This document shows positions 9,530 to 19,964 of a stretch of DNA of 64,000 nt, piece by piece. This DNA comes from Flavobacterium aeripolare. GTDB lineage: Bacteria > Bacteroidota > Bacteroidia > Flavobacteriales > Flavobacteriaceae. Each line of letters starts with the position of its first letter. The first letter of the stretch is position 1. Below the pieces are notes generated by a model that was not told the DNA's origin, searched no databases, and saw nothing but the letters and a program-made list of their open reading frames with translations. The position numbers were made by a program, and so were the translations under genes. Where the stretch lies: NCBI RefSeq assembly GCF_013294025.1, contig NZ_JABSNL010000002.1, positions 62,001 through 126,000 on the forward strand, in the 5' to 3' direction.

Positions 9530-10289
9530 TTTATGTTTATTTGAATTAGTCTTGCGAACTTCTTAATAATTCGTTAACTTTCCTAATAAGTACTGTAGTA
9601 TTTTTCTATCTATTGCGAATTTTAACTTTTATTGATACAGTGGGTACTTTACTTACACGTGTTTATTGTGTTGATATCAAATGCTGGGATTATTTTATAG
9701 TTAAAAAAGCTGTTTTTATTTATATTTTTAATACATTAAATGCAGTTACTGTTTTTAAAGTAGTTAAAATTAGAATAAAACTTATTTGTAAGTTTTTAAT
9801 TATAAAGATAAATAATAAATGACACGCTAATTTTTTTTCTTAAATTTTAATTGTTTTTATCTTAATTTTATGAAAATTAGTGTCTCTATCCTTGTGAAGC
9901 TTCGTTAGTTAAAGTTAATGTTATTGTAAATTAAGCGTTCTAATTCTTAATTGTAGTTCACGATTTTTAAGATAAAATTAAAGGTTTGTTCATTCGTTCA
10001 GATTTTCTGACATGGTGGTCTTTAATGTATAATGTTTTGGAACAAACTTTAAAAGTGATGTAGTTGAGAAATTCTTGTAAAAAAAGGATGTTTTAATTGG
10101 TTGTAATTTTCCGTTGTTAATTAGCTACGATTTTTAAATCCTTCTTTTTTGTTGTTTTTACCTTCTTCTTAACACAGTATATTGATTTTGGGGTTATTTA
10201 TATAGGTGTAGTTAGCTGTTGTATTTAGGTGTATTTGCAAGTTGTTGGTCTTTAAATAAATAATGTTGTTGAAAATTAATGATTTATGG
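9530..10289. other. Divergent intergenic region between susC and rpsL
   Basis: About 0.76 kb of AT-rich sequence separating the minus-strand SusC gene from the plus-strand ribosomal cluster. A 69-codon open frame (9613-9822) has no protein-like features. A GTTTGTTC/GAACAAAC inverted pair lies at 9984-9991 and 10040-10047. Nothing else is recognisable. Confidence 0.5.
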
Positions 10290-10320
10290 TTTGCAGGGTA
10301 AAAAATATTTAATACATTTG
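10290..10320 (+). promoter_or_regulatory. Promoter of the str/S10/spc/alpha ribosomal cluster
   Basis: TTTG at 10290-10293, a 19-nt spacer and TACATTTG at 10313-10320 match the Bacteroidota sigma-ABfr pattern (TTTG, about 20 nt, TAnnTTTG) in both boxes and spacing. The rpsL start lies 54 nt after the -7 box. The early leader holds a small CCCG/CGGG hairpin. Confidence 0.75.
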
Positions 10321-10374
10321 CAACCCCGTAAAAAGCGGGAATTAAATATACATAATAAATTTTTAGTATTAATT

Positions 10375-10758
10375 ATGCCAACAATTCAACAATTAGTAAG
10401 AACAGGAAGAACTCAGATAACTAAGAAGAGTAAATCGGTTGCTTTAGATTCTTGTCCTCAAAGAAGAGGGGTTTGTACGCGTGTTTACACTACAACACCA
10501 AAAAAACCAAACTCTGCAATGCGTAAAGTAGCGCGTGTACGTTTGACAAATGGTAATGAAGTAAATGCCTACATCCCTGGAGAAGGACACAATTTACAAG
10601 AGCACTCGATAGTATTAGTTAGGGGTGGAAGGGTAAAAGATTTACCAGGAGTTAGATATCACATCGTTCGTGGTGCACTTGATACGTCAGGAGTAGCAGG
10701 AAGAACGCAAAGAAGATCTAAGTACGGAGCAAAACGCCCAAAAGAAGCAAAAAAGTAA
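10375..10758 (+). CDS. rpsL: 30S ribosomal protein S12
   Basis: S12 sits at the decoding centre of the 30S subunit and affects fidelity. The 127-residue protein starts [12 protein letters not shown] and contains the conserved decoding loop [13 protein letters not shown] (about 40-52; streptomycin-resistance changes map to the equivalent lysines in other bacteria). It also has [16 protein letters not shown] and a basic C-terminus. The ATG at 10375 is chosen over an in-frame start at 10279 because the latter precedes the promoter and gives an extension not found in S12. It is the first gene of the 32-gene translation cluster. Confidence 0.98.
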
Positions 10759-10774
10759 TTTAAAGTAATGTGCT

Positions 10775-10804
10775 AATAGTGTTGTGATTTATCGCAGCTA
10801 TATT
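10775..10804 (+). promoter_or_regulatory. Intercistronic RNA hairpin between rpsL and rpsG (candidate S7 site)
   Basis: GTTGTGA (10781-10787) pairs with TCGCAGC (10792-10798), with two G-U wobbles, around a TTTA loop. Beyond a 2x2 internal loop, AATA (10775-10778) pairs with TATT (10801-10804). In E. coli, S7 represses its own translation by binding the S12-S7 intercistronic RNA, and this fold has the same position. The function is inferred. Confidence 0.4.
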
Positions 10805-10831
10805 GGTGTGTTGTTTTATTAAAAAAAAGAC

Positions 10832-11308
10832 ATGAGAAAAAGAGCGGCAAAGAAAAGACCACTTTTACCAGATCCTAGGTTTAACGACCAATTGGTAACA
10901 CGTTTTGTGAACAACCTAATGTGGGATGGTAAGAAATCAACAGCTTTTAAAGTTTTTTATGATGCAATTGACATTATAGAGGCTAAAAAGCAAGATGCAG
11001 AAAAACCTTCGTTAGAAATTTGGAAAGATGCTTTAACTAATGTTATGCCTCACGTAGAAGTACGTAGTCGTAGAGTAGGTGGAGCGACATTTCAAATTCC
11101 AATGCAAATTCGTCCAGATAGAAAAATTTCTATGGCGATGAAATGGTTGATTCTTTATTCAAGAAGAAGAAACGAAAAATCAATGGCTCAGAGATTAGCT
11201 TCAGAATGTTTAGCTGCGGCTAAAGAAGAAGGTGCTGCAGTTAAGAAAAGAATGGATACTCACAAAATGGCAGAAGCAAATAAAGCCTTCTCTCACTTTA
11301 GATTTTAA
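10832..11308 (+). CDS. rpsG: 30S ribosomal protein S7
   Basis: A primary 16S rRNA-binding protein that nucleates assembly of the 30S head. The 158-residue sequence begins [17 protein letters not shown] and carries the S7 signature around [18 protein letters not shown] and [16 protein letters not shown]. It lies 73 nt after rpsL, with an intervening hairpin, and 10 nt before fusA. The start follows an A-rich tract, not a Shine-Dalgarno sequence. Confidence 0.98.
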   Translation: MRKRAAKKRPLLPDPRFNDQLVTRFVNNLMWDGKKSTAFKVFYDAIDIIEAKKQDAEKPSLEIWKDALTNVMPHVEVRSRRVGGATFQIPMQIRPDRKISMAMKWLILYSRRRNEKSMAQRLASECLAAAKEEGAAVKKRMDTHKMAEANKAFSHFRF

Positions 11309-11318
11309 TTCTTAAGAA

Positions 11319-13475
11319 ATGGCTAGAGAACTTAAATATACAAGAAACATAGGAATTGCTGCTCACATTGATGCTGGTAAAACAACAACTACTGAGCGTA
11401 TATTATTCTATACAGGAAAGTCACACAAAATTGGTGAAGTACACGATGGTGCTGCAACAATGGACTGGATGGCACAAGAGCAAGAAAGAGGTATTACAAT
11501 TACTTCTGCTGCTACTACTTGTGAGTGGAATTTTCCAACTACTCAAGGTAAAATTTTACCTGAGACGCTACCTTATCACTTTAATATTATCGATACACCG
11601 GGACACGTTGACTTTACAGTTGAAGTAAACCGTTCGTTACGTGTTCTTGATGGTTTAGTTTTCTTGTTTAGTGCTGTTGATGGTGTTGAGCCTCAATCAG
11701 AAACTAACTGGAGATTAGCTGATCAATATAAAGTGCCTCGTATTGGATTCGTTAATAAAATGGATAGACAAGGATCTAACTTTTTGATGGTATGTCAACA
11801 AGTAAGAGATATGTTGAAATCTAATGCTGTTGCGATTACTTTACCTATTGGTGAAGAAAATGACTTTAGAGGTGTTGTTGATTTAGTAAGAAACCAAGCT
11901 ATTGTTTGGGATGATGCTGGAATGGGAGCGACTTATGAAGTTGTTGATATTCCTGCTGATATGGTTGATGAAGTTAAAGAATACAGAGATATTCTTATCG
12001 AAGCAGTTGCTGATTATGATGAGAATTTGCTTGACAAGTATATGGAAGATCCTGAATCTATTACAGAAGAAGAGATCAATGTTGCTTTAAGAGCTGCTGT
12101 AATGGATATGGCGATCATACCTATGATTGCAGGGTCGTCTTTTAAAAACAAAGGTGTTCAATTCATGTTAGATGCGGTATGTAAATATTTGCCATCTCCA
12201 ATGGATAAAGACGGGATTGAAGGAATTCATCCTGATGATGCTGAGTTATTAGAAGAAGATCAAACTAAAATCTTGCGTAAGCCAGATGTTAAAGAGCCTT
12301 TCGCTGCTTTAGCATTTAAAATTGCTACTGACCCATTCGTAGGTCGTTTAGCTTTCTTCCGTGCTTATTCAGGGCGTTTAGATGCCGGTTCTTATGTCTT
12401 GAACACACGTTCAGGTAACAAAGAAAGAATTTCACGTATCTACCAAATGCATGCTAACAAACAAAATCCAATCGATTATATTGAAGCTGGAGATATTGGA
12501 GCGGCAGTAGGATTTAAGGATATTAAAACTGGAGATACATTGTGTGATGAAAAACACCCAATTATTCTTGAGTCAATGAAATTTCCTGCACCGGTAATTG
12601 GTATTGCTATTGAACCTAAAACTAAGGCTGATGTAGATAAAATGGGTATGGCTTTGGCTAAATTAGCTGAAGAAGATCCTACGTTTACAGTTAGAACTGA
12701 TGAGGCTTCAGGGCAAACAATTATTTCTGGTATGGGTGAGCTTCACTTGGATATCTTAGTAGATAGAATGCGTCGTGAATTTAAAGTTGAAGTAAACCAA
12801 GGTGAGCCTCAAGTTGAATACAAAGAAGCATTTACTAGAACTGCTCAACATAGAGAGACTTACAAAAAACAATCTGGAGGTCGTGGTAAATTCGGTGATA
12901 TCGTATTTATTTTAGAGCCTGCTGATGAAGTTGATGGTAAAGCTCCTGTTGGATTACAGTTTGTTAACTCTGTAAAAGGTGGTAACGTTCCTAAAGAATA
13001 TATTCCTTCTGTAGAGAAAGGATTTAGAGAAGCTATGAAGACTGGTCCTTTAGCAGGATATCAAGTTGATAGTTTAAAAGTAACTTTATTGGATGGATCT
13101 TTCCATCCTGTGGATTCTGATGCACTTTCTTTTGAGTTAGCTGCTAGAATGGGTTATAGAGAAGTGGCTAAAGCTGCTGGAGCTGTAATTCTTGAGCCAA
13201 TCATGAAAATGGAAGTTATTACTCCTGAAGAAAACATGGGAGATATCGTAGGTGATATCAACCGTCGTAGAGGTCAAGTTAATGACATGGGTGATAGAAA
13301 TGGAGCAAAAACTATTAAAGCAGATGTGCCATTATCTGAAATGTTTGGATATGTTACAACTTTAAGAACTTTGTCTTCAGGTCGTGCAACTTCAACTATG
13401 GAATTTTCACACTACGCAGAAACGCCTTCTAATATTTCGGAAGCAGTAATCAAAAAAGCAAAAGGAAACGCTTAA
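11319..13475 (+). CDS. fusA: Elongation factor G
   Basis: The translocation GTPase, which also helps ribosome recycling. The 718-residue protein shows the GTP-binding motifs G1 [12 protein letters not shown] (15-26), G3 DTPGHVD (92-98) and G4 NKMD (146-149), plus the effector segment [11 protein letters not shown]. The later EF-G domains include [18 protein letters not shown] and the domain IV/V segment [13 protein letters not shown]. Length and motifs are typical of the canonical factor. It lies in the classical str order, 10 nt after rpsG and 10 nt before rpsJ. No tuf gene follows. Confidence 0.98.
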   Translation: MARELKYTRNIGIAAHIDAGKTTTTERILFYTGKSHKIGEVHDGAATMDWMAQEQERGITITSAATTCEWNFPTTQGKILPETLPYHFNIIDTPGHVDFTVEVNRSLRVLDGLVFLFSAVDGVEPQSETNWRLADQYKVPRIGFVNKMDRQGSNFLMVCQQVRDMLKSNAVAITLPIGEENDFRGVVDLVRNQAIVWDDAGMGATYEVVDIPADMVDEVKEYRDILIEAVADYDENLLDKYMEDPESITEEEINVALRAAVMDMAIIPMIAGSSFKNKGVQFMLDAVCKYLPSPMDKDGIEGIHPDDAELLEEDQTKILRKPDVKEPFAALAFKIATDPFVGRLAFFRAYSGRLDAGSYVLNTRSGNKERISRIYQMHANKQNPIDYIEAGDIGAAVGFKDIKTGDTLCDEKHPIILESMKFPAPVIGIAIEPKTKADVDKMGMALAKLAEEDPTFTVRTDEASGQTIISGMGELHLDILVDRMRREFKVEVNQGEPQVEYKEAFTRTAQHRETYKKQSGGRGKFGDIVFILEPADEVDGKAPVGLQFVNSVKGGNVPKEYIPSVEKGFREAMKTGPLAGYQVDSLKVTLLDGSFHPVDSDALSFELAARMGYREVAKAAGAVILEPIMKMEVITPEENMGDIVGDINRRRGQVNDMGDRNGAKTIKADVPLSEMFGYVTTLRTLSSGRATSTMEFSHYAETPSNISEAVIKKAKGNA

Positions 13476-13485
13476 TTTTAAGAAA

Positions 13486-13791
13486 ATGAGTCAAAAAATC
13501 AGAATAAAACTAAAATCTTACGATCATATGTTAGTAGACAAGTCTGCTGAAAAGATTGTAAAAACAGTTAAAACTACTGGTGCAGTTGTTACAGGGCCAA
13601 TCCCATTGCCAACTCACAAAAAACTTTTTACAGTATTGCGTTCTCCACACGTTAACAAAAAAGCGAGAGAACAATTTGAAGTAATGTCATATAAGAGATT
13701 AATTGATATTTATTCATCTTCATCTAAAACAATTGATGCTTTAATGAAATTAGAATTGCCTAGTGGAGTTGAAGTAGAGATCAAAGTTTAA
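13486..13791 (+). CDS. rpsJ: 30S ribosomal protein S10
   Basis: S10 belongs to the 30S head and is also known as NusE, a partner of NusG-type factors in antitermination. The 101-residue protein carries [21 protein letters not shown] and the conserved loop [29 protein letters not shown]. It closes the str part of the cluster. A 156-nt gap with its own promoter separates it from rplC, so S10 can be uncoupled from the genes that follow. Confidence 0.98.
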
Positions 13792-13824
13792 GTATCTTAA
13801 TAAAGGAAAATTGAGGGCACTTTG

Positions 13825-13903
13825 TTTAAGTGAAAACTTTTTTTGGATTGTGTGTAAATAAGTTATACTTTTGCACCACTTTAAAAATAAGAGTTCACTT
13901 AAA
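13825..13903. repeat. 10-bp inverted repeat flanking the rplC promoter
   Basis: TTTAAGTGAA (13825-13834) and its exact reverse complement TTCACTTAAA (13894-13903) bracket the promoter boxes. In RNA only the second arm would be transcribed from that promoter. Read-through RNA could form a long-range stem. It may equally be a protein-binding pair or chance in AT-rich DNA. Confidence 0.45.
13842..13873 (+). promoter_or_regulatory. Internal promoter before rplC
   Basis: TTTG at 13842-13845, a 20-nt spacer and TACTTTTG at 13866-13873, continuing as CACC, fit the Bacteroidota consensus in both boxes and spacing. It lies 74 nt before the rplC ATG, in the longest gap of the ribosomal cluster. Confidence 0.7.
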
Positions 13904-13947
13904 TGATGTGTTCTATTTTTATATTTAATAATTAATAATTAATATTT

Positions 13948-14565
13948 ATGTCTGGGTTAATTGGTAGAAAAATCGGCATGACTAGCATCTTTGATGAAAA
14001 CGGGAAAAATGTTCCTTGTACAGTAATCGAAGCTGGTCCGTGTGTTGTTACCCAAGTCAGAACCAAAGGTGTTGACGGGTACGAAGCGTTGCAACTGGGT
14101 TTCGATGACAAAAACGAGAAACATTCCACTAAAGCGGCTTTAGGTCACTTTAAAAAAGCTGGAACTGTAGCTAAGAAAAAAGTCGTTGAATTCCAAAATT
14201 TTGCAACAGAACAAAAATTAGGGGATCTTATTGATGTCTCTATGTTTGTAGAAGGAGAATTTGTAGATGTACAAGGTGTGTCTAAAGGTAAAGGTTTTCA
14301 AGGGGTTGTAAAACGTCACGGTTTTGGTGGTGTTGGTCAAGCAACTCATGGTCAACATAACCGTTTAAGAGCGCCAGGTTCTGTAGGAGCTTCTTCTTAT
14401 CCATCTAGAGTATTCAAAGGAATGCGTATGGCTGGACGTATGGGAGGAGAAAATGTAAACGTTCAAAACCTTAGAGTTTTAAAAGTAGTTACTGAAAAGA
14501 ATCTACTTGTGATTAAAGGATGTGTTCCTGGTCATAATAACTCTTATGTAATCATTCACAAGTAA
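13948..14565 (+). CDS. rplC: 50S ribosomal protein L3
   Basis: An early-assembling 50S protein with a loop reaching towards the peptidyl transferase centre. The 205-residue sequence opens [17 protein letters not shown] and has [19 protein letters not shown] and the extended loop [27 protein letters not shown]. The stop overlaps the rplD start by 1 nt (TAATG), so translation of L3 and L4 is probably coupled. It follows the internal promoter at 13842-13873. Confidence 0.98.
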   Translation: MSGLIGRKIGMTSIFDENGKNVPCTVIEAGPCVVTQVRTKGVDGYEALQLGFDDKNEKHSTKAALGHFKKAGTVAKKKVVEFQNFATEQKLGDLIDVSMFVEGEFVDVQGVSKGKGFQGVVKRHGFGGVGQATHGQHNRLRAPGSVGASSYPSRVFKGMRMAGRMGGENVNVQNLRVLKVVTEKNLLVIKGCVPGHNNSYVIIHK

Positions 14566-15194
14566 TGGAAGTAAAAGTAGTAGATTTCAACGGAAAAGAT
14601 ACTGGAAGAAAAGTTCAACTTTCTGATTCAGTATTCGCAATTGAACCAAATAATCACGCTGTATATCTTGATGTTAAGCAATATTTAGCTAATCAAAGAC
14701 AAGGTACGCACAAAGCTAAAGAAAGAGCTGAAGTAGCGGGAAGTACACGTAAGATTAAAAAACAAAAAGGAACTGGTACTGCTCGTGCGGGTAGTGCAAA
14801 GAATCCATTGTTTAAAGGAGGAGGAACAGTTTTTGGACCTAGACCAAGAAGTTATTCATTCAAATTGAATAAAAACTTGAAACGTTTAGCTAGAAAATCT
14901 GCATTCTCAATGAAAGCAAAAGAGTCAAACATAATCGTTCTTGAAGACTTTAATTTTGATGCTCCAAACACTAAAAATTTCATTAATGTTTTGAAAGCTT
15001 TAGAGTTAGAGAATAAAAAATCATTGTTTGTGTTGGGCAATACGAATAAAAACGTATATTTGTCGTCACGTAATTTAAAAGCGGCTAGTGTTGTAAGTAG
15101 TTTAGAATTAAGTACTTACGCTATATTGAACGCTAATAATTTAGTGCTTTTGGAGAGTTCTTTGGAAGTAATTGAAGAAAATTTAAGTAAATAA
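14565..15194 (+). CDS. rplD: 50S ribosomal protein L4
   Basis: L4 lines the upper exit tunnel, and in gammaproteobacteria it also represses the S10 operon. The 209-residue protein has [25 protein letters not shown] and the tunnel loop [19 protein letters not shown], then [13 protein letters not shown]. The end is VIEENLSK. The ATG overlaps the L3 stop by one base. Confidence 0.98.
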   Translation: MEVKVVDFNGKDTGRKVQLSDSVFAIEPNNHAVYLDVKQYLANQRQGTHKAKERAEVAGSTRKIKKQKGTGTARAGSAKNPLFKGGGTVFGPRPRSYSFKLNKNLKRLARKSAFSMKAKESNIIVLEDFNFDAPNTKNFINVLKALELENKKSLFVLGNTNKNVYLSSRNLKAASVVSSLELSTYAILNANNLVLLESSLEVIEENLSK

Positions 15195-15200
15195 TAGGAT

Positions 15201-15491
15201 ATGAGTATCATAATTAAACCTATAGTAACGGAAAAAGTAACCAAAGAAAGTGAAGTTTTAAACCGCTTCGGGTTCGTAGTTAACAAAAAAGCAAATAAAG
15301 TTGAGATTAAGAAAGCTGTAGAAGCTGCTTATGGTGTAACTATTTTGAGTGTTAACACGATGAACGTAAGACCGGATAGAACTACAAAATACACTAAAAG
15401 TGGTTTAATTACTGGAAAAACAAATGCAATTAAGAAAGCAATTGTTCAAGTAAAAGAAGGAGAAACAATTGATTTTTACAACAATATCTAA
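15201..15491 (+). CDS. rplW: 50S ribosomal protein L23
   Basis: L23 sits at the tunnel exit and docks trigger factor and the signal recognition particle. The 96-residue protein starts MSIIIKPIVTEKVTKES and includes FVVNKKANKVEIKKAVEAAYGV and VNTMNVRPDRTTKYTKSG. It lies 6 nt after rplD and 9 nt before rplB. Confidence 0.97.
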   Translation: MSIIIKPIVTEKVTKESEVLNRFGFVVNKKANKVEIKKAVEAAYGVTILSVNTMNVRPDRTTKYTKSGLITGKTNAIKKAIVQVKEGETIDFYNNI

Positions 15492-15500
15492 GATAGAAAA

Positions 15501-16325
15501 ATGTCAGTAAGAAAATTAAAACCTATTACCCCAGGTCAGCGATTTAGAGTTGTGAATGGTTATGACGCTATTACAACTGATAAGCCGGAACGCTCTTTGA
15601 TAGCGCCGATAAAAAACTCTGGAGGTAGAAATAGTCAAGGAAAGATGACCATGCGTTATACGGGTGGTGGTCACAAGCAGAGATATCGTATCATTGATTT
15701 TAAACGTACTAAAGAAGGAATTCCTGCTACGGTAAAATCAATTGAATATGATCCAAATCGTACTGCATTTATCGCTTTATTAGCTTATGCTGATGGTGAG
15801 AAAACGTATATCATTGCTCAAAACGGATTAAAAGTTGGTCAAAAATTGGTTTCAGGACCTGAGTCTCAACCGGAAATTGGTAATACTTTACCTTTGAGTA
15901 AAATTCCATTAGGAACTGTTATTTCTTGTATTGAGTTACGTCCAGGTCAAGGTGCTGTTATAGCTCGTTCTGCTGGTACATTTGCTCAATTAATGGCAAG
16001 AGATGGAAAATATGCTACAATTAAAATGCCTTCTGGTGAAACAAGATTAATCTTGTTGACTTGTTCGGCTACTATTGGAGCTGTTTCTAATTCTGATCAC
16101 CAATTAGTTGTGTCTGGTAAAGCAGGTAGAACAAGATGGTTAGGTAGAAGACCTAGAACAAGACCTGTAGCAATGAACCCTGTCGATCACCCAATGGGTG
16201 GTGGTGAAGGACGTTCTTCTGGTGGACATCCACGTTCAAGAAATGGAATACCAGCAAAAGGTTATAGAACTCGTTCTAAGAAAAACCCGAGTAACAAGTA
16301 TATCGTAGAACGTAGAAAGAAATAA
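15501..16325 (+). CDS. rplB: 50S ribosomal protein L2
   Basis: A primary 23S rRNA-binding protein needed for subunit association and peptidyl transferase activity. The 274-residue protein has the N-terminal [14 protein letters not shown], the middle [20 protein letters not shown] and the C-terminal [19 protein letters not shown], which contains the conserved histidine near the active site. It ends in a basic tail ([10 protein letters not shown]). The protein is of standard length. Confidence 0.98.
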   Translation: MSVRKLKPITPGQRFRVVNGYDAITTDKPERSLIAPIKNSGGRNSQGKMTMRYTGGGHKQRYRIIDFKRTKEGIPATVKSIEYDPNRTAFIALLAYADGEKTYIIAQNGLKVGQKLVSGPESQPEIGNTLPLSKIPLGTVISCIELRPGQGAVIARSAGTFAQLMARDGKYATIKMPSGETRLILLTCSATIGAVSNSDHQLVVSGKAGRTRWLGRRPRTRPVAMNPVDHPMGGGEGRSSGGHPRSRNGIPAKGYRTRSKKNPSNKYIVERRKK

Positions 16326-16331
16326 TAAGAT

Positions 16332-16610
16332 ATGGCACGTTCATTAAAAAAAGGACCTTTCGTTCATTATAAGTTAGACAAGAAAGTTCAAGAAAATATA
16401 GCAGGTGGAAATAAAGGAGTTGTAAAGACATGGTCTAGAGCTTCTATGATTACTCCGGATTTTGTTGGGCAAACTATCGCAGTTCATAACGGTCGTCAAT
16501 TCGTACCTGTTTATGTTACTGAAAACATGGTAGGTCACAAATTAGGAGAATTTTCACCAACTAGATCTTTTAGAGGTCATGCTGGAGCAAAAAATAAAGG
16601 TAAAAAATAA
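16332..16610 (+). CDS. rpsS: 30S ribosomal protein S19
   Basis: S19 pairs with S13 in the 30S head near the A-site tRNA. The 92-residue protein begins [15 protein letters not shown] and has the signature [30 protein letters not shown] split across its second half. It lies 6 nt from both neighbours. Confidence 0.98.
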   Translation: MARSLKKGPFVHYKLDKKVQENIAGGNKGVVKTWSRASMITPDFVGQTIAVHNGRQFVPVYVTENMVGHKLGEFSPTRSFRGHAGAKNKGKK

Positions 16611-16616
16611 GAAGCA

Positions 16617-17027
16617 ATGGGAGTTCGTAAAAGAGAAACAGCAGATGCGAGAAAAGAGGCTAATAAGTCTATTGCTTTCGCGAAATTGAATAACTGCCCT
16701 ACTTCACCTAGAAAAATGCGCTTAGTAGCGGACTTGGTAAGAGGTCAGAAGGTAGAAAGAGCACTTAACATCTTAAGATTTAGTTCTAAAGAAGCTTCAC
16801 GTAAATTAGAAAAGTTAGTTTTATCTGCAATCAACAATTGGGAGCAAAAAAACGCTGATGCTAGTTTAGAAGAAGCTGGTTTATTTGTTAAGGAGATCAG
16901 AGTAGATGGTGGAATGATGTTAAAAAGACTTCGTCCAGCTCCACAAGGTCGTGCACACAGAATTAGAAAACGTTCTAATCACGTAACAATCGTGCTTGGA
17001 TCTATTAATAACACACAAGCAATTTAA
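16617..17027 (+). CDS. rplV: 50S ribosomal protein L22
   Basis: L22 has a beta-hairpin that lines the exit tunnel constriction with L4. The 136-residue protein has [20 protein letters not shown] and the tunnel hairpin segment [20 protein letters not shown], followed by [11 protein letters not shown]. The N-terminus ([17 protein letters not shown]) is longer than in E. coli, as commonly seen in Bacteroidota. Confidence 0.97.
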   Translation: MGVRKRETADARKEANKSIAFAKLNNCPTSPRKMRLVADLVRGQKVERALNILRFSSKEASRKLEKLVLSAINNWEQKNADASLEEAGLFVKEIRVDGGMMLKRLRPAPQGRAHRIRKRSNHVTIVLGSINNTQAI

Positions 17028-17033
17028 TACAAG

Positions 17034-17783
17034 ATGGGACAAAAGACAAATCCAATTGGAAATAGACTTGGTATCATCAGAGGATGGGACTCAAACTGGT
17101 ATGGTGGAAATGATTATGGTGATAAACTTGCCGAAGATCACAAAATCAGAAAGTATATCCATGCTCGTTTATCAAAAGCTAGTGTATCAAAGGTAATTAT
17201 CGAAAGAACTTTGAAACTTGTAACCGTTACTATCACTACTGCTAGACCTGGTATTATTATCGGAAAAGGTGGTCAAGAGGTAGACAAGTTGAAAGAAGAG
17301 CTTAAGAAAATTACAGACAAAGAGGTTCAAATCAACATCTTTGAAATTAAAAGACCTGAACTTGACGCGTATCTAGTTGCTACAAGCATCTGTCGTCAAA
17401 TCGAAAGCCGTATTTCTTACAGACGTGCAATCAAAATGGCTATTGCTGCTTCTATGCGTATGAACGCTGAAGGTATCAAAGTTTTGATTTCTGGTCGTTT
17501 GAATGGTGCTGAGATGGCACGTTCAGAAGGTTTCAAAGAGGGAAGAGTTCCTTTATCAACTTTCAGAGCCGATATTGATTATGCATTAGCTGAAGCGCAT
17601 ACTACTTATGGTAGAATGGGTATCAAAGTGTGGATCATGAAAGGTGAAGTTTACGGAAAGAGAGATCTTTCTCCGCTTGCTGGAATGGACAAGAAACAAT
17701 CTGGCGGAAAAGGTGGAGATTCTCCTCGTGGGAAATCTAACTTTAATAAAGGTGGAAAACCAGACGCTCGTAAAAGAAAGTAA
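17034..17783 (+). CDS. rpsC: 30S ribosomal protein S3
   Basis: S3 is on the mRNA entry side of the 30S subunit. The 249-residue protein has the N-terminal [19 protein letters not shown] and a KH domain with [17 protein letters not shown]. The C-terminal domain carries [20 protein letters not shown] and [13 protein letters not shown] Gly/Lys-rich tail of about 30 residues ends it. It lies 6 nt after rplV and 18 nt before rplP. Confidence 0.98.
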   Translation: MGQKTNPIGNRLGIIRGWDSNWYGGNDYGDKLAEDHKIRKYIHARLSKASVSKVIIERTLKLVTVTITTARPGIIIGKGGQEVDKLKEELKKITDKEVQINIFEIKRPELDAYLVATSICRQIESRISYRRAIKMAIAASMRMNAEGIKVLISGRLNGAEMARSEGFKEGRVPLSTFRADIDYALAEAHTTYGRMGIKVWIMKGEVYGKRDLSPLAGMDKKQSGGKGGDSPRGKSNFNKGGKPDARKRK

Positions 17784-17801
17784 TTTTTAAATTAAAGAAA
17801 A

Positions 17802-18227
17802 ATGTTACAGCCTAAAAGAACAAAATACCGTAAGGTACAAAAAGGTAAAATGAAAGGGAACTCTGGAAGAGGGCATGAACTTTCTAATGGAATGTTTGGT
17901 ATTAAATCTGTACATGAAGATGGAATGTTTTTAACTTCTCGTCAAATAGAGGCAGCTCGTATTGCTGCTACTCGTTTCATGAAAAGAGAGGGACAATTAT
18001 GGATCAAAATATTTCCAGACAAACCAATTACTAAGAAGCCTCTTGAGGTACGTATGGGTAAAGGTAAAGGAGCAGTTGAGTATTGGGCTGCCGTTGTTAA
18101 ACCCGGAAGAATTATGTTTGAAGTTGGAGGAGTTCCTTTGTCAGTTGCTAAAGAGGCATTACGTCTTGCAGCTCAAAAGCTTCCAGTAAAAACTAAATTC
18201 GTTGTTGCTAGAGATTTCGAAGCATAA
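17802..18227 (+). CDS. rplP: 50S ribosomal protein L16
   Basis: L16 organises the A-site region of the 50S subunit. The 141-residue protein starts [19 protein letters not shown] and has [20 protein letters not shown] and the C-terminal [20 protein letters not shown]. All are hallmarks of the canonical protein. Confidence 0.98.
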   Translation: MLQPKRTKYRKVQKGKMKGNSGRGHELSNGMFGIKSVHEDGMFLTSRQIEAARIAATRFMKREGQLWIKIFPDKPITKKPLEVRMGKGKGAVEYWAAVVKPGRIMFEVGGVPLSVAKEALRLAAQKLPVKTKFVVARDFEA

Positions 18228-18240
18228 TCTATATTATATT

Positions 18241-18432
18241 ATGAAACAATCAGAAATAAAAGATCTTTCTGCAGCGGAGTTGCAAGAAAAACTTAGTCAA
18301 ACTAAGAAGGCATATGCCGACCTAAAAATGGCTCACGCTATTTCTCCAATTGAGAATCCACTTCAAATTAGAGGTGTAAGAAGAACAGTTGCAAGATTAG
18401 CTACAGAACTTACAAAAAGAGAGTTACAATAA
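18241..18432 (+). CDS. rpmC: 50S ribosomal protein L29
   Basis: A small tunnel-exit protein, 63 residues, starting MKQSEIKDLSAAELQEKL. It ends with the helix IENPLQIRGVRRTVARLATEL. The ATG at 18241 gives the usual length and a 13-nt gap. A longer frame from 18202 would overlap rplP and is rejected. Confidence 0.96.
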   Translation: MKQSEIKDLSAAELQEKLSQTKKAYADLKMAHAISPIENPLQIRGVRRTVARLATELTKRELQ

Positions 18433-18449
18433 TTGTAATCTGCTGAAAG

Positions 18450-18710
18450 ATGGAAGAAAAAAGAAATTTAAGAAAAGAAAGAGTTGGTGTTGTAACTTCA
18501 AACAAAATGGATAAGTCTATTGTTGTTGCGCAAGTTACTAAAGTAAAACACCCATTATACGGTAAGTTCGTGTTGAAAACAAAGAAATTTGTAGCGCATG
18601 ACGAAACAAACGACTGTAACATTGGAGATACTGTAAGAATTAGCGAAACGCGTCCTTTAAGTAAATCAAAATGTTGGAGATTAGTTGAAATCCTAGAAAG
18701 AGCTAAATAA
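18450..18710 (+). CDS. rpsQ: 30S ribosomal protein S17
   Basis: A primary 16S rRNA-binding protein with an OB fold. The 86-residue protein has [38 protein letters not shown] and the conserved [17 protein letters not shown]. It lies 17 nt after rpmC and 2 nt before rplN. Confidence 0.97.
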   Translation: MEEKRNLRKERVGVVTSNKMDKSIVVAQVTKVKHPLYGKFVLKTKKFVAHDETNDCNIGDTVRISETRPLSKSKCWRLVEILERAK

Positions 18711-18712
18711 TT

Positions 18713-19081
18713 ATGGTACAACAAGAATCAAGACTAAAAGTAGCAGACAACACAGGAGCTAAAGAAGTTTTAACTATCCGTGTTTTAGGAGGTACCAAAA
18801 GAAGGTATGCTTCTGTTGGTGACAAGATTGTAGTTTCTATCAAAGATACAACTCCTAACGGAAGCGTTAAAAAAGGAGCTGTTTCAACTGCAGTTGTTGT
18901 ACGTACCAGAAAAGAAGTGAGAAGAGCTGATGGTTCTTATATCCGTTTCGATGACAATGCATGTGTTTTATTAAACGCTGCAGGAGAAATGAGAGGAACT
19001 CGTGTTTTTGGACCCGTAGCAAGAGAACTTCGTGAAAAACAATTCATGAAAATTGTATCATTAGCACCAGAAGTGCTTTAA
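18713..19081 (+). CDS. rplN: 50S ribosomal protein L14
   Basis: L14 is at the subunit interface. The 122-residue protein starts [19 protein letters not shown] and contains [20 protein letters not shown] and [14 protein letters not shown]. Standard length and order, 2 nt after rpsQ and 11 nt before rplX. Confidence 0.98.
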   Translation: MVQQESRLKVADNTGAKEVLTIRVLGGTKRRYASVGDKIVVSIKDTTPNGSVKKGAVSTAVVVRTRKEVRRADGSYIRFDDNACVLLNAAGEMRGTRVFGPVARELREKQFMKIVSLAPEVL

Positions 19082-19092
19082 TTCGTTTTAAG

Positions 19093-19407
19093 ATGATAAA
19101 GCTAAAAATAAAAACAGGTGACATTGTAAGAGTAATTGCTGGAGACCATAAAGGTTCAGAAGGTAAAGTTTTACGTGTTGACCGTGAGAAAAACAAAGCT
19201 ATCGTAGAAGGTGTGAACATGGTTTCTAAACATACGAAGCCAAGTGCAAAAAGCCCTCAAGGTGGTATTGTAAAAAAAGAAGCTTCTATTCAAATATCTA
19301 ATATCTCTCTAATTGATCCTAAAACTAAGGAAGCAACTAGAACAGGAGTTAGAGTTGAAGGAGATAAGAAAGTAAGATTTTCAAAAAAATCTAATCAAGT
19401 ACTATAG
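19093..19407 (+). CDS. rplX: 50S ribosomal protein L24
   Basis: An assembly-initiating 50S protein near the tunnel exit. The 104-residue protein has the KOW motif ([20 protein letters not shown]) and [20 protein letters not shown]. It lies 2 nt before rplE. Confidence 0.97.
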   Translation: MIKLKIKTGDIVRVIAGDHKGSEGKVLRVDREKNKAIVEGVNMVSKHTKPSAKSPQGGIVKKEASIQISNISLIDPKTKEATRTGVRVEGDKKVRFSKKSNQVL

Positions 19408-19409
19408 TA

Positions 19410-19961
19410 ATGGCGTATACACCTAGATTGAAAGAAGAATATAAGAGTAGAGTTATCTCTGCTCTTACAGAAGAGTACGGTTACGTAAACGTAATGCAAG
19501 TTCCTAAATTGGAAAAAATCGTTTTAAGCCGTGGAGTTGGAGCAGCTGTTTCTGACAAAAAACTTATCGATTATGCAGTTGATGAGTTAACTAAAATCAC
19601 TGGGCAAAAAGCAGTGTCTACAATTTCTAAGAAAGATGTTGCGTCTTTCAAATTAAGAAAAGGGATGCCAATTGGAGCAAAGGTTACTTTACGTGGAGAG
19701 AGAATGTATGAGTTTTTAGATAGGCTTATTACTTCAGCTTTACCACGTGTTAGAGATTTTAGTGGGATTAAAGCTACAGGTTTCGACGGAAGAGGAAATT
19801 ATAATCTTGGAGTTTTAGAGCAGATCATTTTCCCTGAAATTGACATTGATAAAGTGAACAAAATTTCGGGAATGGATATCACCTTTGTTACTACTGCTCA
19901 GACAGATAAGGAAGCAAAGTCGTTGTTAACTGAACTAGGATTACCTTTTAAAAAGAATTAA
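19410..19961 (+). CDS. rplE: 50S ribosomal protein L5
   Basis: A 5S rRNA-binding protein of the central protuberance. The 183-residue sequence starts [19 protein letters not shown] and has [22 protein letters not shown] and [19 protein letters not shown] split across the rRNA-binding face. The gaps are 2 and 3 nt, which suggests coupled translation. Confidence 0.98.
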   Translation: MAYTPRLKEEYKSRVISALTEEYGYVNVMQVPKLEKIVLSRGVGAAVSDKKLIDYAVDELTKITGQKAVSTISKKDVASFKLRKGMPIGAKVTLRGERMYEFLDRLITSALPRVRDFSGIKATGFDGRGNYNLGVLEQIIFPEIDIDKVNKISGMDITFVTTAQTDKEAKSLLTELGLPFKKN

Positions 19962-19964
19962 GTT

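Noticed and set aside
9613..9822. 69-codon open frame before the ribosomal cluster
   Set aside because: AT-rich random-like composition, no recognisable domain, and no promoter or conserved neighbour.
9984..10047. GTTTGTTC/GAACAAAC inverted pair upstream of rpsL
   Set aside because: Only 8 bp with a loop of 48 nt in AT-rich DNA. Chance is a sufficient explanation, and it lies about 240 bp from the promoter.
13792..13947. Possible lost tuf gene between the str and S10 parts
   Set aside because: The gap is 156 nt and holds a promoter. There is no trace of EF-Tu sequence.
18202..18240. N-terminal extension of L29
   Set aside because: Would overlap rplP and give a length unusual for L29.
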